Of a DNA stretch of 64,000 bases, positions 26,701-37,561 are shown piece after piece (position 1 is the first letter of the stretch; each line of letters starts with the position of its first letter). The DNA is from Pomacea canaliculata. Its lineage: Eukaryota > Mollusca > Gastropoda > Architaenioglossa > Ampullariidae. The position numbers and the translations under genes were made by a program. The notes below the pieces were generated by a model that made no database searches, was not told the DNA's origin, and worked only from the letters and a program-made list of their open reading frames with translations. Location: assembly GCF_003073045.1 (NCBI RefSeq), contig NC_037597.1, positions 8,777,217 to 8,841,216 on the forward strand, read 5' to 3'.

Positions 26701-29700
26701 CTGTATGGTCTACAAAAGTGCATATAAATCTCTCTCGACTTTTTCTTCTCCATAAAACACTCTTTGATCACCTTTACTCTTCCCTAATACTTCAGAAGCA
26801 CAAACTAAAAAGACAGATTATGTTATGATCACACACCAGAATGTCTTCTTGCATGATATAAATTCTGTATTTTGTTTAAAAAAAATACAATCTTAAACTT
26901 TTCAAGTAAATTTCTTAAGGAAAAAATCTATGTGAATAATTCTGAGAAGTAATTGAAAATATCTATTTTACTTTAATAAAAAAAATATGAGTAATGTCAG
27001 TATGCAGTCCTGTCTCTGATGTACTTAAGAAAAGCAATCATTTGCCTTTAGATTTGTCTATTATACTGCAAAATAAAAACTAGAAATGTGACTTACTAGA
27101 AACAGAAACACCTTTCAAACTTCAAGCACAAAACCAATGATAACCACTACCCTGCACTTTTCTGCATAAAATTATCTTTACTCTTATTTTGATAAAATTA
27201 TAAAGCAAAATACATACTCTCCATCAACAGCATCAACTGAAGAACTCACTGGTCCAACTGTGGCAGATATTGTCACTGCTGGGAAAACACGCTCTCGTTT
27301 TACATACTTGTATTTCTTCCTGTTGATTATGAGAACAAAAATATTGCTTTACTATGGCTTTCATTTTTGCCTCTTTTGAAGACGTGCACTCACCACACAC
27401 AGTGGAGCTTGCCTTTTCCCTTGCTAAATAATTTTTACAAATATATTAAAAAAACAACCCACAAAAATGAACTTACAGAAACTCTACATCATGGAATTCT
27501 TTGGGCACTTTGAAAGCTTTACGTTTTGGTGCCTTTGTGAGGAACATGCACTTTGTCCATTCTGTAACATTTCCAGTACATTTGTATCCCTCAGGCCTGA
27601 AAGACACACACATACAAAATTAACTAAAATAAATGACCACAGTAAACATTTCATACCCAACATACAAAATTGCTAAAATCATTTCAAATACAAGCTGTAT
27701 TCAAAGATGCCAATCAAAAAGAAAATACTGCAAAACTATCAATTCATAAAAATTACAAAATTTATAAAGATAAAAATTAAGCATTATAAAAATAAATTTA
27801 AACTATAAACACAAAAATTAAGCATTGGCTAGAAGCAAAAATCAGAGATTAATGATTAAATTACTTACGTATACACAAGCTGGCCTTCTTCGCACTCAGG
27901 ACACTTGCCCAATGCACCAAATGCTAGACAGTCAGCAATTGCATCCAAAAGCTGCAATTTGAATCAGAGAAAATTAAACTACAGTTTTTCATACACATGT
28001 AAATTTTAAGTTTTGCAGTTTGGGGTTCAAAATTACAAGAATACCATAATCTTTTAAAATGGGGTTAATCTCTCACCTTGCTTTCTCCAGGTGGTATTTT
28101 CTGGTTATTCAGCTGCAGCATAACTCGAATTGCTTCGTTAGATACAAATTTTGTGCAGTTGTCCCTGAAGCTCCAAATAAGCTGATTTTGCTCCTGTTGA
28201 TAAGCAAAGCAGAATAACACTTCCTGCACCCACAGTTTAAGTACTACCAACAAAAACAACAGCATGTCAGTCACTATGAAAGCACCAAATGCATTACAAT
28301 AAGAAAGAAGGCATATCTGTGGAAAAAAAGGCTGGAGGGAAAAAGTAAAATAACTAGGCCAATGAAAGTGAAAGAACAACTTAAGAACATAATGTATGCA
28401 GGATTATGATTGGAGAAGAAGGTGCAAATCTGTCCTTATAACAAAATGGTGGAAGAAATAATTTTTCATGACTAGCTTATTTGTTAAAATAATCACAAAA
28501 AATGATAAGGAAGGAGCAAAAGAAGACCAAAACCAAAGTCTGTGCACTCTTAAATACAAAGCAGATCAGCATAGGTTTAGCAAAAAGACCCACTCTGGTG
28601 GCAGATTTGCAAAGAAAAGACGATAAAGGATTTACTAAAATATGACTTATATATAGAATATCTGTAGCACTTCAAAGTGCTTTACAATTAAAAATAATAA
28701 TAGTAATGCGAGCTTTTATAGTGAAGTATCCCAGCCAAAGCCAAGCTCTCCGCACATTACAAATACCAAAACACAAGACAGGCAAAAGTCCTGTGGTTCT
28801 GTAAAGTTAATAGGAATACTAGGTCGTTCTTTTGCCGGATGACATTTATAGATTAAGATGTCAAAAAGACAGTCCTACAGTCATTGGACTGGAGCAGAAT
28901 AGACCAATAATCAAACACATTAACAGCTTAAATCATCAAGAGAATATCAAAATGTGGAGATATAACCAAGATATAACAAAATAGAAATTGCAATACAATG
29001 ATAAAACGATATAAAGTCTTCCTCAGGGACAACTTTTGAAAAGGAAGAAACTGATGGCCAGAGAAGATTAAGGGCAATAAGAGAGTTGATGCTGGCAAAG
29101 GAACAAATGAAAAGCCACAAGCAGGTAACCAGTCAAACACAATGCCAATGAAGTCAGAAAAAAGTGCAGATCGGTATAGTAGGCACAAGCACAACAAATC
29201 CAAGAAAATGAAAATGCCGATAGTGGGCTCCTTCAAGCATGTTAGACCACTCTCAGGTAAAGTATGTTGAAACAGTGACAAATGCCATCTTGATTACTAA
29301 AGTTTTATTCACAGGATTTTGCTTCATGGAAAAACACTGAGAAATCCACATTCCTATGCTATGCCTTTTCCCTCCCAATACTTTGATGTTGTCTCAAACT
29401 ACAAACAACAAAGCCTATATATCTTCTGATAAATTGAGGTAATATCAGAGGTTTCAATGCTTTTAATTGGATCTAAATTGATTAGTCCTTGCCTTTAACT
29501 GTTTCTCTTCTTCTGTTTCTTCTTTCTTTGCTTTCTTTCCTCCAGCACCTTTAGCTTCTCCTCCTTTTCTTTTCTTACTATTGCAGGAAGTGTGCATTGT
29601 AAAGAATAAACATGAGGACAACTTAGTTGAGAACGAGGCTCTAACATTAAATAAATGTTTTAAAATGAATTTTGAGGGTAAATTCTCTTTTTTTTTTGAC

Positions 29701-32700
29701 TTTTCAGATGACATGAAAACATAGGAGATAAAAGGTAACACTAACTCTAACTACTGAAAAGTTGTCTAAGTGTTGGTTGAGAAAAAAATTGGTGTATTAG
29801 CCTTGAATTTGGCCTTTTACTGTGTGTACAGGGCAGTTGCTCACCTGACTACTGGAGTGCACTTCGCACTAGGCACATGCTAGCTTACCGTCAGGGAGAT
29901 AACTTTTCAATGGTTAAAGAGCTAGCATAACCTTTTATCTCCTATGGTCATATCCGCAGGTACAATCAAAGAAGAAATACATAAGCAGCAGCTTCTAAAC
30001 TAAAACTAAAATTTGGATTTTATACATCATACTTAATCTTGCAGCTGAAATCCCAAATCTACCATGAATAAATTGTTACTTAACTAGCCAGACTGTAACT
30101 GAACAACCTTACGCAGAGCTCACTCAGCAAGTGCAATAAAATGCAAACAAAAACTCACGCTTCACCCTTTCCAAGTTTTTCAGTCAGCATATCTTTGTCT
30201 TCTGCCTTTAGCTTGGCAAAACCTACAATTCTGAACACACACACACAAAAAAACTTTAATCACATATAATGACACATTAAGACCAATTAAGTGCTATTTA
30301 AAATTCAGTAAAAGCTCTAGGAAAAAAATTTTTGTTGATGCGGAATGAACTGCAGTAAATAAAGTCTCAAATTTAACACCATACAACAATCACTGCATTA
30401 CAATCAGCAACATATAAAAGTATGTTTGAAATGCTGTCTTTAAGAGTGTTCTTTATAATCTACACCAATGCCCCAAAATTTCATCATTATATGCTTCTTT
30501 CTTGCGGCCCTATGCTCTACCGGGGGGAAATAGGAACAAGAAGAAGAAGAATACTTCTTTCTAGGCATACTTGTCTGGATTCATGTCCGTAGTAAAGCCA
30601 AGCTCTTCACGCTTCTTGACAAAGCAATCTACATGGTGCCATAAATCTTGTGGTCCATATATCTTAGACCTTTCCGCGTCATAGTCTTTCTTGGACACCC
30701 GAATTTCATCCTAAAATAAATAGCATCAAAGAAGTTAATTGTATTATATAATTATAATGTTCACTTAATAAATTAACAAAGGGGCTGCCCAAAACCGGGT
30801 CTGTTGGTGAGGTGTTGTTGCGGCGCTATGCTCCTTAAAGGAGCTACAAGAAATAAACTAAACTAAACTAATAAATTAACTCAGTGCATCTTTATTTATG
30901 AATAATTCAAGAAGTATTGCAGAAAACAATTTATTCTCTTTAAACAGCTGATAAGGGGTAAGGGGTTCATTGGCGGTGCACATCTTTATCAATGTACACA
31001 TGTATATATATATATGCATGAACATCAATGCATCAGAGTCATACAAAGCAAAGGAAAGTTTGCTAAGATGTTCACATACCTTAGCAATTTTTTCATCACA
31101 TCCACGGCAGGTGCTGCGGTTTGATTTGGCATATTCGACTGTGTAGTCTGCAAGTTTGTTTCCTTCTCCAGCACCAGATGATCTAGCTACTGACCCACCT
31201 GTTCAAAGCAAACATCAAGGTTGTGAAAGCAAATACCATAGCCATCCACTGCACAAACACAATGAGAAACAAAAATACCATGGTACAGTCATTGCTATGT
31301 GGTATGTCTGATTTACATTCTTCATGCACCTTCTCATGTGCTGCTCATCATAGCTCCTCTTGCCTGTTTTTCTGTGTTTAAATTTTGGATAGCAAATGAA
31401 GTAAATAATCTATAAACAGCATTAGTAATTATATCCCTGAAAATGCACTCAATGGGGGAAATGACCAAGCAGATTTAAATCCTAGACTAAAAAGCTCACA
31501 GCAATGCAGACACCAATGCAAAGTATGGGAGGTGACACAATCATAAATCACCTAATCAGAGCTACAAAACTAGTAACAAGCAACTTGGGGAATTTTTTTT
31601 TTACCAAAGAAACAGCATAGCTGTGTTCACAAATGACAAAAAAAAAAAAATGTGTCTACACTACCAGCACCAATCTTTTCTTTAATTTTTTCTTGGTCTT
31701 CCCATCGCAGTGAGTGATAGCCATGAATTTCATCTGTGTTCTTAGGTCGTCCACGCTTCCAGAAGCAGGAAAAATGATACCAGTTTGGAATCTGTAAATG
31801 ATGTTTTCATGATGTTAATGTCAGGAAGTTGTTAGGGTTATTAAACTGATAAATATTGGTATAGTCTAATTCCAAAATATTCCTACTGAGTTGTATTATA
31901 TGCCATTATAAACATGATTTTATTGTTTCATAAAGTGAAGTAAAACAAAGGAAGTAAATGAATGACAATCTTTCAGGTATTAAGATAATTTTCAAAGACC
32001 ATCCTGCAAAATCATCCTCCAATGATCCTAGAAGAAAAAAAAATGTGTTTAATTCATAAGATACAAGATTTATAACACTGCTAGTATAAGTCCATTTTCA
32101 AGACTATTGCATCCATGGCTGTAGCCATCATACACTACAGCAATGTCAAAAGTAATTATAAATTTCGATCAATTCACTTCTATTTTTCAAAGAAAATTTT
32201 CTAATCGGTAATATATTCATATTACATGCTAATGATAAGATGGCACTGGGTTTTAGATATGTTTAAATTATCTGAAGACTATAAATAAAAAATCTTAAAA
32301 ACTATTACTCAGAAAACATTATCTAAACTGACATGATAGTTTTGAAAAAAATCTCACCTTTCCATCAAAGTGTGGTGACTGAAAAAGAGAAGAAAAATAA
32401 TAATCTTATTTTTAAGAGTGCATTTCCTCAAGTGGAGGTGAGTTCAATGTGCTATACAAAAGACTACAAACTGAAAGACAACCATGACCGAACCACGAGC
32501 GTCTGCAAATGAATGATACCATGACAAACAAGAAAGAAATGCATGGATGAGAACGAAGAATTAAGGTGTGAGTAAAGTATTAATTTTGATCATAAAATAT
32601 ATTTTGAGGAAAGACTTGAATGCTTCACAGCACGAGCACAGAATTCCAAACGGTGGGGTTAAATTTCTTCTCTCTGATGTGTGGCACAGAGAACAGGTGG

Positions 32701-33162
32701 CGGGGTGCACACAAGCAATCCTAAAAGACCAACTCAAGTGTTACACCTGACTGTGATATTCGTAGGTCAGTTGCTACTGTTATTAAGTGAAAAAACAGAC
32801 CATGTTAGAAGTAATGTAGTGCATATACAGATACATAATGCTCAATAGAAGAGCAATCGGAATGGCAGAGCGTATGGCTCACGGCCACGCATTTTTTCAT
32901 AAGCGTAAAATGTTAAAAAATGTGAAGATTTTAGAAAATGTGATATATGTCTACTGACTAGGCATTCACACACATTTTCTCATTCACACACACACACGTA
33001 GGACTGATGTGTGGGCATAAAGACAAAAATCAAAATAATTACCTGCACCATTAATGCCAATCTCAGTGAGTCTTGGTCGATGGATGATTTACACTGCTTG
33101 CAGGATGATCGGCCACTTTTTGCATACTCGGCTTTGAACGGCAAGTCTGTGTGATCAGACAT
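17722..33162 (-). CDS. PARP1: poly(ADP-ribose) polymerase 1, complete, 26 coding exons, 991 aa
   Basis: Nuclear enzyme that senses DNA breaks and builds ADP-ribose chains from NAD+. Exons (5' to 3'): 33043-33162, 32358-32378, 31665-31791, 31080-31198, 30571-30710, 30159-30230, 29493-29577, 28077-28193, 27869-27951, 27477-27596, 27218-27319, 26464-26618, 25117-25265, 24935-25001, 23420-23497, 22436-22568, 22113-22311, 21517-21642, 20871-20954, 20270-20515, 19869-19967, 19348-19500, 18892-19019, 18535-18596, 18027-18144, 17722-17794. They sum to 2,976 bp with matching phases. Zn1 ligands are C21, C24, H53, C56; Zn2 C120, C123, H155, C158; Zn3 C284, C287, C301, C311. Then come a basic NLS, BRCT (about 369-470), WGR (about 520-630), the helical domain, and the ART fold with H841, Y875 and E968 (human H862, Y896, E988). 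Exon 2 is only 21 bp. The intron after exon 7 is GC-AG. No DEVD caspase site is present in the NLS linker. It is head-to-head with YIF1. Confidence 0.97.
23670..24460 (+). mobile_element. decayed LINE reverse-transcriptase fragment in PARP1 intron
   Basis: Plus-strand sequence, antisense to PARP1, between exons 15 (23420-23497) and 14 (24935-25001). It reads [20 protein letters not shown], then [20 protein letters not shown] and [11 protein letters not shown], the FADD active-site block of an animal non-LTR reverse transcriptase (here FIDD, so the first Ala is changed). Frameshifts follow, but pieces of the C-terminal part remain up to about 24460. The endonuclease is absent. It is an old, dead 3' fragment. 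Confidence 0.75.
28640..28780. repeat. possible short interspersed repeat in PARP1 intron 7
   Basis: The stretch GCACTTCAAAGTGCTTTACAA resembles the fragments common in aquatic-invertebrate short repeats that carry a GCGCTTTACAA-like motif, here as an imperfect hairpin GCACTT/AAGTGC. There is no clear boundary or target duplication. Identification is tentative. Confidence 0.25.
29724..29942. mobile_element. TA-flanked MITE in PARP1 intron 6
   Basis: Left end GGAGATAAAAGGTAACACTA and reverse-complemented right end GGAGATAAAAGGTTATGCTA form terminal inverted repeats that continue imperfectly for about 45 bp (both include TTGAAAAGTT/CTGAAAAGTT). TA flanks both sides (29722-29723 and 29943-29944). 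At 219 bp with no frame it is a non-autonomous Tc1/mariner-type element, lying between PARP1 exons 6 and 7. Confidence 0.8.
30503..30553 (+). mobile_element. short 5'-truncated retroposon beside a PARP1 splice donor
   Basis: Body TGCGGCCCTATGCTCTACC and a (GAA)n tail, flanked by CTTCTTTCT at 30494-30502 and 30554-30562, a 9-bp target-site duplication. It shares the TGCGG-CCTATGCTCC core with the elements at 30778 and 41454. The right duplication ends eight bases from the exon-5 edge at 30571, so the PARP1 donor GTATGCC is followed almost at once by inserted DNA. Confidence 0.65.
30778..30868 (+). mobile_element. SINE-like retroposon with perfect 12-bp target duplication
   Basis: A 91-bp unit ends GTTGCGGCGCTATGCTCC, a short GGAGCTACAAG-type segment and an (AAACT)n tail. 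TAATAAATTAAC occurs exactly at 30766-30777 and 30869-30880. The perfect duplication suggests a fairly young insertion. It sits in PARP1 intron 4, antisense to the gene. The missing tRNA-like head suggests 5' truncation. Confidence 0.75.
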
Positions 33163-33743
33163 TTTTGCTGCAGCGAATTTCGATCCGCGAAGATTGTGTT
33201 TTCAATGTGATTACCGAAAGGCGGCCTCTTAGCGCCCTTTGCACACGAAACGCTCTCTGTTTGATACCAGAGTTCTGCCCCTTACGATAACGCTTCTAAT
33301 TCAAAGAACAAGCTGAAAAGACTCGCCTTTCGATTAATCTCTACCACGCTGGTCAAAATACTTAAATGACTTTAATTAATTTTACAGAAATCAAAATATT
33401 CATCATTGATACTCATAAACATTATTTTAACTTGAAAATCTGTACTCCACATCGTTCCGTACAGTAGATGTAGGACTGAAGTTAATGCATGTGGTTCCTT
33501 GGGTATTCAAAGATGGGATCATAGCTAAAGTATCTGGTGGCTTTGGTGCAACAGTCAGTAGTTCTATTGGATCGAACAACTCTTAGCTTGTATAATCACA
33601 GAATATTTTAATATAACATGAGCTCTCATTGGCAACTTTCGATTTTACATTTCGGAACTAGTAGTCGAGACTAAATGCCGAGACTACCGGAAATTGTTAT
33701 TCCTGTGGTCGAATGCTACTAGTCGTCTGATCAAATCACAATA
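33163..33743. promoter_or_regulatory. bidirectional promoter between PARP1 and YIF1
   Basis: Only 581 bp separate the two start codons, which face away from each other. The gap holds an ETS-type site ACCGGAAAT at 33686-33694, about 50 bp before the YIF1 ATG, and a pair of ACTAGT-containing motifs either side of it (about 33658-33665 and 33717-33724). Shared control is inferred from the geometry. Confidence 0.7.
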
Positions 33744-36700
33744 ATGGATGCGCCGTCAGGATTTCGGCAGCGTAAGTGTATGTACAGCCAGGTAAACGTG
33801 GCTGTTGTGACGTGCTAACGATGCTTTCGTTTTTGTTTGCTGTGATTTCAGTCATGTCACGCGATGGAACCAACACTGCTTGCTTCTCTCACTGTTGTAG
33901 AAACGTGGCAATCGTTGCCGTATCTCGCGGCCGCAATACTGCTTTCTTCTTTGACAGTTAAGACATAAACAATCCAAAAATGTTAAAATCTGTTAGTACG
34001 TTCTTCAAAATGTTAATGTTGTTATACTGCACGTTATTCTAATATTATCTCTATAAATATATTATGACATGCGAAATTACAATAATTAAAATTTTTAATA
34101 TTTGTGTATGACTAATCTAGTCTATGACTATTACAGAAGAGAATTAACTTTCGGCTTTTTAGAGTAACGATTGTGCGTAAAATTTAACAGTCTTCAAATA
34201 CGATACATGACTTCTTTTTAAAGGATAAAATATATTTATTTAAGTACATTTGAGCGTCAATAGAATTAGCTGTTTATTTGAAATTCTTTTTGCTTCTTTG
34301 ATGACGGCATCTGAAGATTGCATAGTGATCGATGTTGTCTCGTTCCAGCGGGTCAGAAACGTCGCGGTAGAGGTGGGAAAGCTGGTGGGCAGGGATCACG
34401 GCCGCAGCTGTTTGAAGATACAAGCACTATGCCCCCGCAGCCAACAGCCCCACCATATAACATGAATTATGGTGGTGCTCAGTATGGTAAATGCACACAT
34501 ATGTGTATATATTCCTCAGTTTTTAGGCTAGTGCTTACCCATACACATAAACAGGTGTATAAAGAACTAGCCCTGACATTTATGTGACCCATCATTGTGT
34601 GTATTTAAAGGGGTCTTAAAATTTTCTTCTTTTTTTTCTTTTAACAATCTTTGTGCAGATGACCATGAAATCAATCGTTACTAGCAGGTTAACTTTTTTT
34701 AAACAACCTTTGTGCAGATGATCATGAAATTAATCTTTACTTACAGTCACAATACTTGAAATAATTTGTCCAGAGTTTATGAAAATGTGTATGGTGTATA
34801 TTTGTTAAAAAAAAAAAATTTTTTTTATAGGCCCAGGTTTTGAAACTACAGCCTATCCTTCACAACAACAGTTCATGGGGCAACAATTTTTCAATGATCC
34901 AATGGCCTCAATGGCCATGCAGTATGGTACCTCACTTGCAGATCAGGGTAGAGAATATGTGCACAAAAATGTGAGTGGTCTCCCTGTCACTGTTTTTCTT
35001 TTTAAACAGATGAGTGATGGTATTATTGATTAAATGCAAGGGAAATTGAAAGATAGGTATGCATGATTATTTTGTGTTTACAGACTGACTCACTGTACCA
35101 CTGTTAAGACTACTCATGAAAGAATGATAGAGCAAGATTCCTTTTTGAAAAGGTGCTCAGAATAATAAAAGTGACAAAATAGCAAGAAGTCCTTAATTGC
35201 TATCAATGGATAGAAATTTAAGGGCAGTATTTATAAATAATATGTTGCTTTAAAGCTTCGTTGTTTATAAATATTTGTTTTTTACTTTGCAGATAGAAAA
35301 ATATGTAGCCACATCAAAACTTAAGTATTATTTCGCAGTGGATACAGCTTATGTGGGAAAGAAACTTGGACTTTTATTTTTCCCCTACACACATGCTGTA
35401 AGTATTTCATGGTACTTTTATTTCTGCTCAGCAGACAGTAGAAACAAAGTTCTTCACTTTCACAAGATAGCCCAAGATTGTGCAGAAGTCATTGATGCAG
35501 TTTTTTGTTTCTTACCCTGGCTAATGTTTGTGGAACAAATTGCTTTGCAGCACCTTTCTAGTGCTATAGCAAATAGAACTTGAAAAAAATTGACTAATTC
35601 AATTGTTGTTAAGCCCCTGACTGAAAACTTATTTTTCCAGGATTGGTCAATTCATTATAATCAAGAAGAACCTGTGGCCCCTAGATATGAAATAAATGCT
35701 CCAGACCTATATATACCTGGTGAGTTACAAATGACTAGTATATCAATCCAGTATATAGCATTCATGTCTGATCACATTGATGATACCATCAGCACTAAAG
35801 GTTTTTGGATTCTGGTCCTAGAAAAATTGCACTTTTGCCCAGGGGTTAAAAGAGTGTTCGTATGTTCAAGCACTAATTATTTAAAAGCAGTGATTTTGCT
35901 TATTACTAACAATATAACATATTTTGTATCCTGTTAGGATCTGCAGCTGTTTTGATGGGCAAATGTTTTTCCACAATGTTGTTGTCTTATTAAATTTTTG
36001 GCACTCACACTGTATACTGTTGTTGTGTATGTGTCTGTTTCAGTCATGGCGTTTGTCACCTATATCCTAGTGGCAGGTGTAGTAATGGGTACCCAAGAAA
36101 GGCAAGTGTTGTGTGCATGCTTACTTGAATTCTGTGATACATTCAAATAAGCTGCATATGCATTTGTAGGTCCTTTTTTATTTCATAAAATTGCCTTTAG
36201 ATGCCCACGACCACTATCCTGAATTGCTCTTGTGGATAAATAAAGTTGTATTATTACAGGTATTGGAAAAGAGATAGAAATGCTTATGCATTTTAGTTTT
36301 CTTTTTTTTTTTTTTTCTCTTTCTCTTAGTTCGATAAATTATCAGAACTAGAGATGAACTAGCTAAAGAGAAATATTGACCATTGTTGTTTACAGGTTTA
36401 CTCCAGAACAACTAGGGATTCAAGCAAGCACAGCTTTAGTGTGGGTAGTCATCGAGCTTTTGGCTACAATGCTCAGTCTTTATTTGTTAAACCTCAACAC
36501 AGAACTCAAGTATACAGATATCATTGCCTATGCAGGATACAAGTTTGTTGGGTGAGATAGTCTTTAGAGATAGCATGCATTGTTGATCTTCATAATTCTT
36601 CCTTTACATTCTTCTCACTTTTTTCCTAAATTATCATGTGGTCTTTTTCCCATTGTTAAAATGACATAATTTTAGTTTGACTATGTGGATTTCAGTCCTG

Positions 36701-37561
36701 TTGTTAGGGTTGATTAAAAATTGACTGGAGAATGTTTCTTTCATATAAATTTAGTCATTTCTGAGCATAATGAGATTGGATGATGTGGAAAATAAACTTT
36801 CTAATTGAACTACAAGTATTTCCATAATGACCCTAATGAGACAAGTATTCTTGCAATAAGCAATGTGACCATTTCTTTGTAAGCTGTCCATACAACCTCA
36901 TCACCTATACACACACAACTGCATGTTACATATTTTAACATTATAAGAGTATTGATCATCTGAGTGTCTTATCATCAAATAATCTTTTTCTCTTGTCTTC
37001 AGTATGATTTTCAGTTTGTTGTGTGGACTTGCTTTCCATGGGACTGGCTATTATGTAGCATTATTGTGGTTTGGAGCATCTCTGACATTCTTTTTGGTAA
37101 GTATCATTAATGATTTCGACCTTATACCCCATGAGAATATGATATAAATTAAAAAAGTATATGCATTGATAAATCACAGGATTTTACAAAATTGAGTCAT
37201 ATCCAGACTTAAACATTATATAGATGTTAGCAACTAATTTGAGTAGGACATGAAATTAAAATTGTCTGCTTGGATTTCTTAAAAGAGAATAATACTTTAC
37301 CTATTTTCAGTTTGTCCAGTATATGTTTGCCAAACCAAGTTTTTGTTTAATCTGTTGCTGCTAACCCTTTTTTTAATACACAAATTTTCTTGGACTCAGG
37401 TTCGCACATTGCGACAGCAAGTTCTGCCATATGCTGCAGCATCTGATGGATATGCACATGGCACCAAACGCAGTCTTTACCTCATCTTGTCTGTCTCTCT
37501 TTTGCAGCCAGTTCTTATGTGGTGGCTAACTTCTCATATTATGTTTGGAAAGAAACTGTAG
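33744..37561 (+). CDS. YIF1: YIP1-interacting factor homolog (Yif1), complete, 9 exons, 319 aa
   Basis: Multi-pass ER/Golgi membrane protein that partners YIP1-family and Rab proteins in vesicle traffic. Exons: 33744-33771, 34349-34486, 34831-34970, 35293-35397, 35641-35719, 36044-36101, 36396-36551, 37003-37096, 37400-37561; phases agree and the total is 960 bp. The cytosolic N-terminal half includes [19 protein letters not shown], then [20 protein letters not shown] and NAPDLYIP, all hallmark YIF1 blocks. Five membrane segments follow at about residues 165-181, 193-213, 227-247, 251-266 and 291-311. The first coding exon has just 28 bases. Intron 6 (36102-36395) begins GCAAGT, a GC-AG intron: only this donor restores R183 and the frame. 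Vertebrates have two paralogues, YIF1A and YIF1B; this protein cannot be assigned to either. Confidence 0.95.

Noticed and set aside
36176-36260. Retroposon-like 3' end (GTGGATAAATAAAGTTG and an ATTATTA tail) in YIF1 intron 6
   Set aside because: The tail resembles known retroposon ends, but no body or flanking duplication could be shown.
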